A stretch of DNA of 64,000 nt from Verrucomicrobiia bacterium (lineage in GTDB: Bacteria > Verrucomicrobiota > Verrucomicrobiia > Opitutales > Cerasicoccaceae). Location: assembly GCA_030432235.1 (NCBI GenBank), contig JAUIHT010000010.1, positions 1 to 64,000 of the forward strand, in the 5' to 3' direction. Position 1 is the first letter of the stretch, and each line of letters opens with the position of its first letter. The translations under genes were made by a program, and so were the position numbers. This document shows, one piece after another, positions 8,751-18,100 of the stretch. A model generated the notes under the pieces. It was not told the origin of the DNA, did no database searches, and worked only from the letters and a program-made list of their open reading frames with translations.

Positions 8751-9824
8751 TTACTGACTCTGCCAGGCGTTGTACTGATGTTGCATCAGCTCATGATGAC
8801 GCGGGTGGCTGCCCTTGTATTGTTTGGGCGGTAATGTGATGACGCGGAAGTGCTCGAAGCCTACGGCGCGCAAATCTTCCTCGCCAAGCAGGCCCTTCCA
8901 CTGGCGTGGATCGTCGCTAGGCAAGTACTCACCGTAGAGAGTCACGCCTCCGGAGTAGTCGACCAGGACTGCCCCATAGACTTGCAGCGCTTTGGCGATG
9001 GCCTTTGCTGCAGGTGATAATGAAAACGAATCGAGATCCAGCCCGGGATCGAGCTGCAGCAGAGAGCCTTCCGGTACGCCTCCAGGCAACCAGCCATCCG
9101 TCCACATAGCCGGAAAAACAAACTCCTGCAGAGCGGGGCATTCACAGGCGAACGCCAGCTTGTGGGGGATCCATCCCGCTTCGATTTCCGCGTGTGTGAT
9201 GAGCCCGGCCAGGATGGGCACGCCGGAGGCGCGACAAGGACCGTAGAGATGCACGCTCTCGTCATTGTGCATTTCGGCAAAGTCGTTAGGGTCGAATACA
9301 CCATTGCCGTCGATGCGGTAGGCCACGGCGGAGTTCGTTGCCCAGTTTCCATCGTTGTCCACCTCGGCCTGCCACATGTCGTACGCGATGCCGGCATCAC
9401 GATCGATGACACAGAGATGGGCATCTCCCTGCCCATCCGTTTGCGCCTTGGGTGGTACCGGAATACCCGCGCTTACGGATGGGTGATGGCCGCGTGGATG
9501 GTCCGGGTGCAGGTAGGGGCGGCTGGCTTCGACAAATCCCTGTGCATGGTTGCAGCGTTCGATTTTTCTACGGACGATTTGCCTGAGGGTGTTGGCGTCT
9601 GCTTCGAAAACCGGAATGGTCCACTCGTGGAGATTAATGTGAAAGCCTTGGTTGCCAGACCACTCGGCTAGCAGTTTGACCAGGCGATCACTCTCGGTGT
9701 CGGCGGACGTATCGGCGGCAATCGGCTGGTTCCAGAAACTTTGCGGTGCAAAAGGTCGCTGAAGGGGCCGTTCCTCGATTTGGCTCTGTCCGAGCCCTTG
9801 CGGCATCTCTGTGTTTTGAATCAT
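8751..9824 (-). CDS. Uncharacterised 357-aa protein in glycan-degradation operon
   Basis: I do not recognise a characterised family. The sequence has no signal peptide or membrane segment. Distinct segments are PFAPQSFWNQPI near residue 25, VSAGIPVPPKAQ near 115, a DGQGDAHLCVIDRDAGIAYD stretch with DMWQAEVDNDGNW near 130-160, and a closing Gly/Tyr/Trp-rich region. A SFWN...IPVPP...WEFW-like layout occurs in uncharacterised actinobacterial proteins as far as I recall. It starts 8 bases after the GH5-like gene and is the last gene of the four-gene unit driven from 13938, so it likely serves the same sulfated-glycan pathway. Its His and Asp richness would allow an enzyme (glycosidase or lyase), but this is speculation. 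Confidence 0.75.
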   Translation of the reverse strand: MIQNTEMPQGLGQSQIEERPLQRPFAPQSFWNQPIAADTSADTESDRLVKLLAEWSGNQGFHINLHEWTIPVFEADANTLRQIVRRKIERCNHAQGFVEASRPYLHPDHPRGHHPSVSAGIPVPPKAQTDGQGDAHLCVIDRDAGIAYDMWQAEVDNDGNWATNSAVAYRIDGNGVFDPNDFAEMHNDESVHLYGPCRASGVPILAGLITHAEIEAGWIPHKLAFACECPALQEFVFPAMWTDGWLPGGVPEGSLLQLDPGLDLDSFSLSPAAKAIAKALQVYGAVLVDYSGGVTLYGEYLPSDDPRQWKGLLGEEDLRAVGFEHFRVITLPPKQYKGSHPRHHELMQHQYNAWQSQ

Positions 9825-9832
9825 GCTTGTTC

Positions 9833-10969
9833 TTAAATCGGTTCGATACGGGCGCTACGGATTTTCTGGGTCAGTCGCTGATGCCAGGCGACGTCACGCC
9901 ACATGCCATGGAACTGAGGTCCGCAAAAATTACTCGTGCAAATCATGGCCCAGCGACCTTGTTCGATGACGTATTCGACGGCGCGCTCGTTAAGTTCACG
10001 CACCCAGCCCCAGTCGAGCCCCGGCCAGTCCTTGTAATCGACGATAGACCAGCCTTCCGTGGTGCCGAGCAGGCGATGGGTGTCACGGCTCCACTGCGCG
10101 ACGGCGTCGAGCTTCGGCGTGAACTCGCTCCACCAGTACTCTGGATCGCTCCGATACAGGCCCTCGGCATGAGCGACGACATTCTTGTAACCGCTGTCGT
10201 CGAAGCGCTCGAAGTGGTAACCGACCCGTTCGTAAAAGTTCGTGTTTTGGCTCATCCAGCGGTGAACCTCGTAAAAGTCCAGAAAGGAGGCGTCCACGCC
10301 TTGGACATCCGTGGCGTCGAGAAAGGAGGTCAGTGAAAAAGTAAAGGGAATCTCCCCATAGCTGGCGCGCAAAAGGCGAATGCTCTCCTGCATCCAGGTG
10401 AGTGATTCTTCACTGCGCCAGTCTTCCTCGGGTGTACCTTTGGGAGTTGGAAAAAAGGGCGCCCAGACTGGCAGCGGCCACTCGTTGCAGAGATCCACAT
10501 AGCAAACGCTGTCGAGGAGGCCTGCCTCGCGTATGAGGCCAAGCGTCTTAGCCCAGATGTCTGCCAAGGCGGACGGACTGGCAATTTTCAGTCGCTGGCC
10601 GGTTTCGTCATTTTGAAACCAGGAAGAGAGGCCAACCTGGATTTTACGCTCACGGCACTTCTGCAGGAATTCCAGCAGGGCGGGCATGACACGTATCGTG
10701 ATGGGCGCGGGACTGCCCCAATCCTGTTGATCCCAAGGTGGCAGCACATTCCAGGCACGGTTCGCATCAGCAGCAACGAAGTGAGGGTAGCAGTCGATTC
10801 GAACGGCATTGTAGCCACGTTCGGCCAAGCCGTCGAGCGCCTCATCCCAGTCTTCATAGCCGGCGCCGGGCCAGCGCCTTTCCAGCCAGGAGAAATCCCA
10901 CATGGTAATGGCCAGAGGCTTGTGAAGGGATGCAAAAGCCCGGTTGTCTACTGGAGAAACGACACTCAT
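9833..10969 (-). CDS. GH5-like (clan A) cytoplasmic glycosidase
   Basis: This 378-residue protein is a cellulase-like TIM barrel. The likely acid/base Glu163 lies in VDLCNEWP and the likely nucleophile Glu305 in GTTEGW, with aromatic residues typical of sugar clefts (MWDFSW near 23). No signal peptide is present, so it should act on imported oligosaccharides. It lies between the sulfatase and the uncharacterised 357-aa gene in one transcription unit. The assignment to a numbered GH family is uncertain; it belongs to the loosely described cellulase-like group. Confidence 0.75.
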   Translation of the reverse strand: MSVVSPVDNRAFASLHKPLAITMWDFSWLERRWPGAGYEDWDEALDGLAERGYNAVRIDCYPHFVAADANRAWNVLPPWDQQDWGSPAPITIRVMPALLEFLQKCRERKIQVGLSSWFQNDETGQRLKIASPSALADIWAKTLGLIREAGLLDSVCYVDLCNEWPLPVWAPFFPTPKGTPEEDWRSEESLTWMQESIRLLRASYGEIPFTFSLTSFLDATDVQGVDASFLDFYEVHRWMSQNTNFYERVGYHFERFDDSGYKNVVAHAEGLYRSDPEYWWSEFTPKLDAVAQWSRDTHRLLGTTEGWSIVDYKDWPGLDWGWVRELNERAVEYVIEQGRWAMICTSNFCGPQFHGMWRDVAWHQRLTQKIRSARIEPI

Positions 10970-10992
10970 GGATACCTCTGAGATTAAGGACT

Positions 10993-12549
10993 CTACCAGC
11001 CTCCGCTATGAAAATACTCCAGGCCGTCGATGGCGGTTGCTGTGCGTTGGTTTGCCCGCTTACGGAATTCCTCGGAGAGCTGGAACGGATGCGGCTCCTC
11101 GGGGAAGGGTTGCCCGATACGCTTAAGGTGATTGCGCAGCAGGCTTTTCATTTCATCCAATACCTTCGCATAGCGGGGAAAGGAAGCGAGGTTGATTTGC
11201 TCCCATTCGTCGTGGTCGATGCGGTAGAGCTGATCCGGTTCCCAATAGTAGCGGTGATAGAACTCGGGCATCCACGGCGTCCATTGCTCTATCTGATTAA
11301 GGATGCGGCCTTCAGCGTCCGCTTTCATCGCTTCGATCTGATTTCTCTGATAACGAAATGCGATGTACTTGAATTCCTTGGTTTGGACGGAGCGTGCGAC
11401 GCCGACTTCATTGTACCAATAAGCGGGAGCTTGATAGGATTGTCCACATAGCGCGGCGGCATAGCTGCGTCCATCGAAGGCATTGCCGGGTTCGGTATTC
11501 AGATCCAGCAACTCAACGAGAGTTGGCAGGAAATCGATATTCTGAACGGTATGGGAGCAGACGCTTCCCGCAGGGATGTGCTCCGGCCAACGCACCAGAA
11601 AACCCGTGCGGGAGCCGCTGACATGGCAGGAGGACTTGCCGAAAACCGAATGGTCGCTCTGATAAACGATAAGGGTGTTATCGAGTTCGCCTTGGCGCTC
11701 GAGCTCGCGCCGCAAGATGCCCAGGCAGTCGTCCAGCCAGACGGTGCCGACGGCACGGTGGGTAGGCTCGATCCCGGCATTGTGGAGACGATCCAGAATC
11801 GATTGTCGAGAAGGGTGGCCCGTCTCAGGGACTTCATCCAACAATCCCCCCGGCGTAATACACGGGTCTTCTCTCACGATATTCTCACCGTGCTTGGGAC
11901 CGTGAATCACATTGGTCGCGACGGTCAGGAAAAATGGCTTATCCGTGTCGCGTTCGTCGCGCAGGAAACGCAACGCACCTTCTGTTTTCCACTCCAGATT
12001 ATGCGTGTCGAGGCGGACCCAGGGCTCCCAATCAATATTTCCCCAGGCAAGGCTTCCGGCGTAGTCCCAGCCATTGCGGTGAAGCTCGTCGATGGCTATT
12101 CGATAGTTGTCCTGGCGGATGCGATTGGCCTCAGCCTCGGGTGTGTCCGGCTCGATATGCCGCATGCCAAGCTCATCCGCGTGGCGGCCACAATGAAACT
12201 TGCCCACGTATCCGGTGGCGTAGCCGTTGCGACGAAAGAGGGTAGCCGCGCTTTCGTCTCCGGGACGAATCTCCGCATTGAAGCCGACCAAGGGGAATTC
12301 GTCATCGTCTTCAGGTTGCTCTGCCGCCGGGTTGCGACCACGACTGGGCAGGCGCCCGGTCAGGTAGGCATAGCGGCTGGGAGTACAGATAGGGGCGACC
12401 ACCTCATGCTTGGAAAACCGCATCCCTTCCCGTGCCAACCAATCGAAATTGGGCGTTGGATAGGGACCGCCGTAGGGGCCAAGGTACTCCGGGTCCGTGT
12501 CGTCGCTGATAAGCACCAGGACGTTCGGACGCTTGTTGCGGTCGGACAT
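10993..12549 (-). CDS. Type I (FGly) sulfatase
   Basis: This 518-residue arylsulfatase-type protein contains the formylglycine signature CTPSR at residues 55-59 (Cys55 is the residue oxidised to formylglycine) with LTGR after it. Asp16 and Asp17 in ISDDTD are the usual calcium ligands, and HGPKHGEN and YQSDHSVFG are later active-site segments. No signal peptide is visible, which points to desulfation inside the cell. It is the second gene of the operon controlled by the operator at 13914. The substrate is probably a sulfated sugar of the same polysaccharide; anaerobic or aerobic sulfatase maturation genes are not in the window. Confidence 0.9.
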   Translation of the reverse strand: MSDRNKRPNVLVLISDDTDPEYLGPYGGPYPTPNFDWLAREGMRFSKHEVVAPICTPSRYAYLTGRLPSRGRNPAAEQPEDDDEFPLVGFNAEIRPGDESAATLFRRNGYATGYVGKFHCGRHADELGMRHIEPDTPEAEANRIRQDNYRIAIDELHRNGWDYAGSLAWGNIDWEPWVRLDTHNLEWKTEGALRFLRDERDTDKPFFLTVATNVIHGPKHGENIVREDPCITPGGLLDEVPETGHPSRQSILDRLHNAGIEPTHRAVGTVWLDDCLGILRRELERQGELDNTLIVYQSDHSVFGKSSCHVSGSRTGFLVRWPEHIPAGSVCSHTVQNIDFLPTLVELLDLNTEPGNAFDGRSYAAALCGQSYQAPAYWYNEVGVARSVQTKEFKYIAFRYQRNQIEAMKADAEGRILNQIEQWTPWMPEFYHRYYWEPDQLYRIDHDEWEQINLASFPRYAKVLDEMKSLLRNHLKRIGQPFPEEPHPFQLSEEFRKRANQRTATAIDGLEYFHSGGW

Positions 12550-12575
12550 AGGTGAACCGCCTTCTGATTGAACCT

Positions 12576-13871
12576 TTAGGCGCGGCGCCGACGACGGTAA
12601 AGCGCCAGTGTGCCCACGAGTCCGGCAAGCGCCAGGGCAGTGGTTCGGGGTTCCGGTATGGCGGCCAGGTTGAAGTCAACGTTGGCACCATCGAAGGAAA
12701 AAGTACCGCTCCAGCCATCGTTTAGGAGAGTCCATCCGGCGACGCCGGGGTCGGAGTCCAAACCGGTGATGATGTTTTCATAGATGCCTGTGGTCGCGCC
12801 ATCGTCTAGAAAGAGGATGCCTTGATCCGCATCGAAAATGACTGAGCCCAAGCCTGCGAGAGCCAGCGTGTCACTGGTGCCGCTACCAAGAGCAAGGGAA
12901 ATGACTGAACCATCCGAGAAGGTGACGCCGCCGTCCGAAGTCAGGGTAACCACACCACCCGCAGTAGCCGTGCCGGACAAGGTTCCGTCTACCGTCAACG
13001 AGCCGGTACCCGTATTTAGGGAGTCATTGAAAACGATGGTCTTGCCGGAGTCGATATTGACGGAGAAATTACCGGAATGGGTGCCCCAGGTGGCTTCCGA
13101 AGAGCCGGTGCCGTTAAAGTTAAGGGTCGCAGTCAGCGTAGAACTGGGGTTGGAAAAATCCCCGCTGTTGTTCAAGCCGCCCCCCACGTTGATAACGGAG
13201 GTAAAACCCGTGTTGGTGGTGGTTCCAAATTGATAGGCGGCGCCGGACTGGACGGTGACGTTACCACCGATGTCGTGGGTGCCTGAGCTGGAAAAACCGG
13301 AGGCGCGGAGGTTGCCTTGGCTGACCATCAGGCCGCCCGTCAAGGTCAGTGAGGTGGCATCTGTTCCGGCAGCGGAAGAGTTATAATTAAGACTGCCGTA
13401 AGTGAGGTCGGAACGTATCGTCGTCAAACTGCCTCCGACGACAAACGTACTATTTGAGTCAATGGAGTTGAACTGCAAATTGCTGTAAAAGCTGCTGACT
13501 TCATAGGTGCCGCCGCTATCCATATTCAGGACAATGTTGTGGTTGCGACCGCTGGCGGTTATGGTGCCGCCGCTTTCCACGACGACTTGGGAGTTCGTGC
13601 CGGTCACCGCCCAGTTGCCCGTGAAGTTATTGAGATTTTGGCCGTCCTGGACGCGCAGGCGGATATTTTCCACGGTGGAGAAATTTCCAGGTGAGGCCCC
13701 GGTGCCATCTGTATTGACGCCCCAGTTACTCTGGACGTTGCCCGGCGTACCGACTTCCCAGTAGTAGCTGGTTTGCCCGGAGGCGGGTAGGGCCAGGGCG
13801 CTAAAAATCAGGGATACGGACAAGATTTGTCCACGAAAAGAAGCTAGAGTGAAGGGTAGTTTGTTTTTCAT
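12576..13871 (-). CDS. PEP-CTERM-anchored secreted beta-strand-repeat protein
   Basis: A signal peptide covers about residues 1-32 (ends SGQ). The middle is Gly/Ser/Thr/Asn-rich with short repeated beta-strand units of the kind seen in autotransporter-associated passenger regions. The C-terminus has the PEP-CTERM signal: IPEPRTT, a hydrophobic helix and YRRRRRA. Such proteins are processed by exosortase and end up on or outside the outer membrane. It is the first gene of the unit that also encodes the sulfatase, the GH5-like enzyme and the 357-aa protein. A polysaccharide-adhesion role is suggested by context only. Confidence 0.85.
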   Translation of the reverse strand: MKNKLPFTLASFRGQILSVSLIFSALALPASGQTSYYWEVGTPGNVQSNWGVNTDGTGASPGNFSTVENIRLRVQDGQNLNNFTGNWAVTGTNSQVVVESGGTITASGRNHNIVLNMDSGGTYEVSSFYSNLQFNSIDSNSTFVVGGSLTTIRSDLTYGSLNYNSSAAGTDATSLTLTGGLMVSQGNLRASGFSSSGTHDIGGNVTVQSGAAYQFGTTTNTGFTSVINVGGGLNNSGDFSNPSSTLTATLNFNGTGSSEATWGTHSGNFSVNIDSGKTIVFNDSLNTGTGSLTVDGTLSGTATAGGVVTLTSDGGVTFSDGSVISLALGSGTSDTLALAGLGSVIFDADQGILFLDDGATTGIYENIITGLDSDPGVAGWTLLNDGWSGTFSFDGANVDFNLAAIPEPRTTALALAGLVGTLALYRRRRRA

Positions 13872-13909
13872 TTAGAGAAGGTGAGGGGTGTTGGAGGATT
13901 GTTCAAGCC

Positions 13910-13938
13910 CATATTGGACAGTTCCAAAAGAAAATCAA
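13910..13938 (-). promoter_or_regulatory. Operon promoter with LacI-type operator in the spacer
   Basis: On the minus strand, -35 TTGATT (13933-13938) and -10 AATATG (13910-13915) are 17 bases apart. The operator TTGGACAGTTCCAA occupies 13914-13927, the same layout as at the GH8 promoter. It precedes the PEP-CTERM, sulfatase, GH5-like and 357-aa genes. Confidence 0.7.
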
Positions 13939-13959
13939 CCAATTTCTTGGGATTTCTAT

Positions 13960-15030
13960 TCAGAGGGGCGGGGAAAGCGTGACATCGCTGTCCATTTTCA
14001 GCGGGACGGCGATGGGGGAGAGGAACTTGGACGGCTTTTCTATTTTCTTAAGCAACATGTCGGCCGATCGCCTTCCCAGTTCCTCCAGATTGAGTTGGAT
14101 GGTGGAGATGGAGATGCCTGTGTTGTTGCGGTTGTAGCGTCCAAAAGTGACCAAAGACAGGTCTTCGGGGACGCGTAACCCACTGCTGAGCGCTGCGACG
14201 AGAATGGGTGCGGCGACCTCCATTTCATAACACAACAAAGCGGTGGGCCGGTTGCGCGCCTGGATGATTTTCCGTGCAATTTCCTGGCGATGGTCGACCC
14301 GAATCTCTGCAGGAGACTCCATTGGCGGGACGCGCACACGCTGCGGCTTCAGCCCGGCTTCCCGCATCGCCTTTTCATAGCCACCAAAGCGATCCGTTTC
14401 GCTGTAATGCTCGAAATGATGAAAATGCAGGTATCCAATGTGCTTGTGGCCTAGCGCGATAATTCTCTGCGTGGCATCGTATGCGGCATTAAAGTCGTCT
14501 GGGTGCACACAGTCGTGCTCCAGCTTGGAGTTCATCCAAACCGTGGGGATTTGATGCCTTTCAATCAGCTCCAGCATCTTTTTGGGCAGGAAGGTCGCGT
14601 AGTGGATGAGCAGACCGTCGCAGGACCATTCTTCGAGCACTTTGGGGACATAATTGGCGGAGGTCAGCCGACGGTTATCGAGCCAGGTAAGATTCAGGCG
14701 ATAACCTTTTTTTTCCAAGGCGTCCTCAGCGCCATAGACAAGTTCGGCGGGCAGAAAGTAGGGGCTGATTTTTCCCACGATCATGGCGATCGTATTAAAG
14801 CGTCCGGTGCGCATGGTGCGGGCAATCGAATTGACGCGGTAACCCATGTCAGCGCAGGCCTTGAGGATGCGCTCCCGTGTCGCGGGTGCCAATGGGCAGT
14901 TTTCCTCGGTCGTGCTGACAGCGAGGGCGACCGTGGATTTGGAAACATTCAATCGCTGGGCGATTTCGCGTATAGAGGGGCCGCCCGGTTTTCGCGTGCT
15001 CTTTGTTACTTTCGATTGACTGCTCTTCAT
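13960..15030 (-). CDS. LacI-family transcriptional regulator of the glycan locus
   Basis: The 356-residue protein starts with a short basic tail, then the LacI helix-turn-helix (residues about 18-65, SIREIAQRLNVSKSTVALAV) and hinge helix (NSIARTMRTGR). A periplasmic-binding-like sugar-sensing domain follows. It sits between the sulfatase operon and the GH2 gene and has a copy of the palindrome over its own promoter (15065-15078), so it is probably autoregulated. It is the obvious candidate to bind all six palindromes in 8.7-26 kb. The inducer is likely an oligosaccharide or monosaccharide from the target glycan (inference). Confidence 0.93.
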   Translation of the reverse strand: MKSSQSKVTKSTRKPGGPSIREIAQRLNVSKSTVALAVSTTEENCPLAPATRERILKACADMGYRVNSIARTMRTGRFNTIAMIVGKISPYFLPAELVYGAEDALEKKGYRLNLTWLDNRRLTSANYVPKVLEEWSCDGLLIHYATFLPKKMLELIERHQIPTVWMNSKLEHDCVHPDDFNAAYDATQRIIALGHKHIGYLHFHHFEHYSETDRFGGYEKAMREAGLKPQRVRVPPMESPAEIRVDHRQEIARKIIQARNRPTALLCYEMEVAAPILVAALSSGLRVPEDLSLVTFGRYNRNNTGISISTIQLNLEELGRRSADMLLKKIEKPSKFLSPIAVPLKMDSDVTLSPPL

Positions 15031-15064
15031 GCCGTATGCCCGCTACAAATCCAGTGCAGCAAGG

Positions 15065-15102
15065 TTGGACAGTTCTAACCCATGTTGGGATGGGGTTGTC
15101 AA
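15065..15102 (-). promoter_or_regulatory. Autoregulated lacI-type promoter and operator
   Basis: A consensus -35 TTGACA (minus strand, 15097-15102) is followed 17 bases later by GTTAGA (15074-15079) as -10. The operator, TTGGACAGTTCTAA at 15065-15078, overlaps the -10 and start region and has one mismatch to the other sites. The -35 abuts the TGA stop of the GH2 gene. Confidence 0.7.
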
Positions 15103-18100
15103 TCAGTAAGATAGCGTCCTGCTGCTCAAGGAAGCCGCTTCCAGCGTGCCGAGGTCATTAAGGCTGACCTCGATACCGCCATTTTGGTAATCCTCAAGGC
15201 GCCACTTCAGCCTGTCCAGGTGGGGTAATGGTTCACTATCGGACAGCGATTCTATCAGGTAGACCTCGAGGGTTCCCTTGCGCAGGAGAGCAAGCCCCAG
15301 GAAGCCTATGAAACGGGGGTGCCGACTTTGGTACTCCCAGGGAAAGAAAGGGCCGTTTACTTCGAAACAGTGGTTGACCTCAAGGCCCAGCCATCCGCCA
15401 TGCAGGTCAGCTGTGCTATCAAGCTTAAGCCAGGGGCCATGCATCCGGCCTTCGCAGAGGGTGGAGGTCTTGGTCGATCCAAATACGGAGCGGCCATCAA
15501 TAGCCAGATGATTGGCCGGTGTCGTTTCTTCGGTGAGGATCAAGCCCTCTCTGATTTCGCTCAGCAGGGCAGGGTCCTTGAGCGTGCCGCAGTTGTGGAA
15601 TACCTCGATACGGTCAAAGGCCGATGCCTTGGGGAAATCATTCGTTGGCAGATGCGCGCTAAGGTGCCGTATTCCGTTTAGCAGAATCCGGAGAGCCGCG
15701 GGGTCATGGTTCAGCCTATCTCCAAGAGACAGGGTTGAGAGCAGGGCGCGTTGAGTGCCGTTTTGGACTTCGGCCAACAGGGAGTACTCGCGACGGGACC
15801 CGGTCATCAACGAACGGAATCGCTGCGTGGCTTGTGGGCGTTGGCCCGCTTCGCGATTTTCGATGGTGCTATCCATGTCCATGCCGGCGCCGACCCCATG
15901 AACCTGCTTCATCAATGGACTCACTTCCATGCCAGGCTGGAGAAGCACCGTGTTGCAGACAGATTGTCCGGAGGCCATGGGTCGCCAGTAGGGATCGTTG
16001 ATGCCTTCCCGAAGACTGTGTTCGTCCGCTTCCCAGGTCCCCAGATTGGGTAAAAGTAACTCCGCGAGCTTTGTATCCCGGCCCGTGATGGGAGCGAACT
16101 TCCAGGAATAGGGCAGGGCTTCGTCAAAGCAGAGCGAACGCAAACCGAAGCTGGCACTGCCCGTATCGCTTATTTCCACGATGAAAACAGACACTTGAGC
16201 TTTGGCGGCACGGCTTTCCCATGCAGGCAGTTTTTTCAAACTTTCGGCATCGGTGAGCAACACCGAGCCGCTGGCGTTTTCCCATTCAAAATGGTCCGGC
16301 TGATGCGTGCGTACGGTAACCCCAGCTCCGCGCAAAGCTTCCACGTAAGGCTGTGTTTTACTGCTCGCGAGCAGATGCACCTGCATGAGCGGGGGCGCGC
16401 ACGAGGGGGCGTTGATACTGTAGAGCGTTTCCTCGGTAGCATCCAGGACCGAGCCACTATCGTCCACCCAGCGTAACCTGAGGGGGAGGGTGGCCACCTT
16501 TAGATGTTCGGCAGCGAGCTCTACGGTGACGCGGCCGGTGCTGGCGGGCGGTACGGTAAGAGGAGTCTCTGCCTGGATGCGGCCATCAGGATTCTCCAGC
16601 AAGATTCTACCTTGTGCGAGCGTATCGCTGTCATTGCGTGCGGCCAGTCGAAGGCTTGCGGGTTGGGAGCCATCGCAGATTAAATTTCGCCCAGGCTGAT
16701 CCAGGCAGACGCAATAGCGGCCCAACAAATGACGCCATTGCCTTGCCCGGCGTTTGTTGGCCTTGGGGGAGGTGGCGGATTGAGGACTGGGCGGGTGGAC
16801 ACGCAGGCCTTCACGGATCTCCAATTTGTGCTCTGGGTGGTAGTGGCACTCAAAGCCGCTCCAGTCCTGGATCCACTGGGCTGAAAAGTTGTAGGGGAGC
16901 ACTCCCGATGCTCCGGCCAGGCGCATTGGCTCGATGCGCTCCTTCCACAGCGACCATTGTTTTTCCAGATAGTCCTCATTGGAGAAATACTCCTCGCCAC
17001 TGGTCAGGCGTTGCTCGGCGCCGCGGCTGCCAATCCAGAATTCACCGAAGACGAGAGGCTTATCACGCAGCCAATGCTCCAGCAGAGGGCTGTAATTTTC
17101 TTCGTGATGTATATGGTAGATTTCCGCGTCATCCCCCAGGGCGCCGGCGCCACCATCGAAGGTTAAAGGGCGGCTGTCATCCCAGCGCCGAATACTGGCG
17201 GCCATGCCGGAAAACAGATGTGCTTTTTCCCGGTCGGGGGCGATGCGGACCATCTCGTTTTCCACGCCCCAGATGACCACGCTGGGATGATTCCAATCGC
17301 GGGTTATCCATGCCTCCGTTTCGCGTTCAAAAGCGGCCAAAAAGGTGGGCAAGCATGTCAGGTAACGGCCATAGCCGCGCGACCAGACCGAGGATTGGTT
17401 TTCCAGTAGTAACCCCACCTCGTCCGCGGCCTGGAAGATCGCCGGATGGCCAATGCTGCCGTGAATGCGCAGGCAATTGATATCCAGGTGCTGTTTGAGA
17501 AAACGGAAATAGCAACGGCAATGCTCCACCTCCCAGAACTGTGGCGTTTCCAGCGCGAAGGGATTGGCAAACTGCAATCCGCGGTTTTGCAACAGATCGC
17601 TTTCACCACGAAGAATGATCCGCTCACCGTTCAGATAAAAATCGCTGCCATGCACCGCGAACTGGCGGTAACCGAAGCGCTCTGTAAGTGCATCGGCGCA
17701 GTTGCCATTTTCCATCCGTGCTAATTCCAGGTTGTAAAGGATCGGAGAATCCGGAGTCCATCGTGCCAGCGGTTCGCCCGAAATGGAGGCCTCCAGAAAA
17801 CTCCCGCACTGTTTCAGGTCTTCGGCGTTGAGAATGCCGCTTGCAACCGGCGTGTCATCGGTCGCTGATCGCAGAGTCCAGGTCCAGTGTGCCTTACTGG
17901 CTGTCTCCATTTCGCTCAGCCACCACCGAAGTTGTACCACGCCTTCGAGCGGCTTTGGCGTGATCTTCATGCGCTTGATGAAACGAGTGGGGCGTAGCTC
18001 GATACGGCAGCTTTGCCAGATACCCACGCGATAGGGTGGGGTGTCCAGGCCGGTTTGCTTACGCCATTTTTCTAGTGGTGTTCCGTGCAGGGTGGCACTG

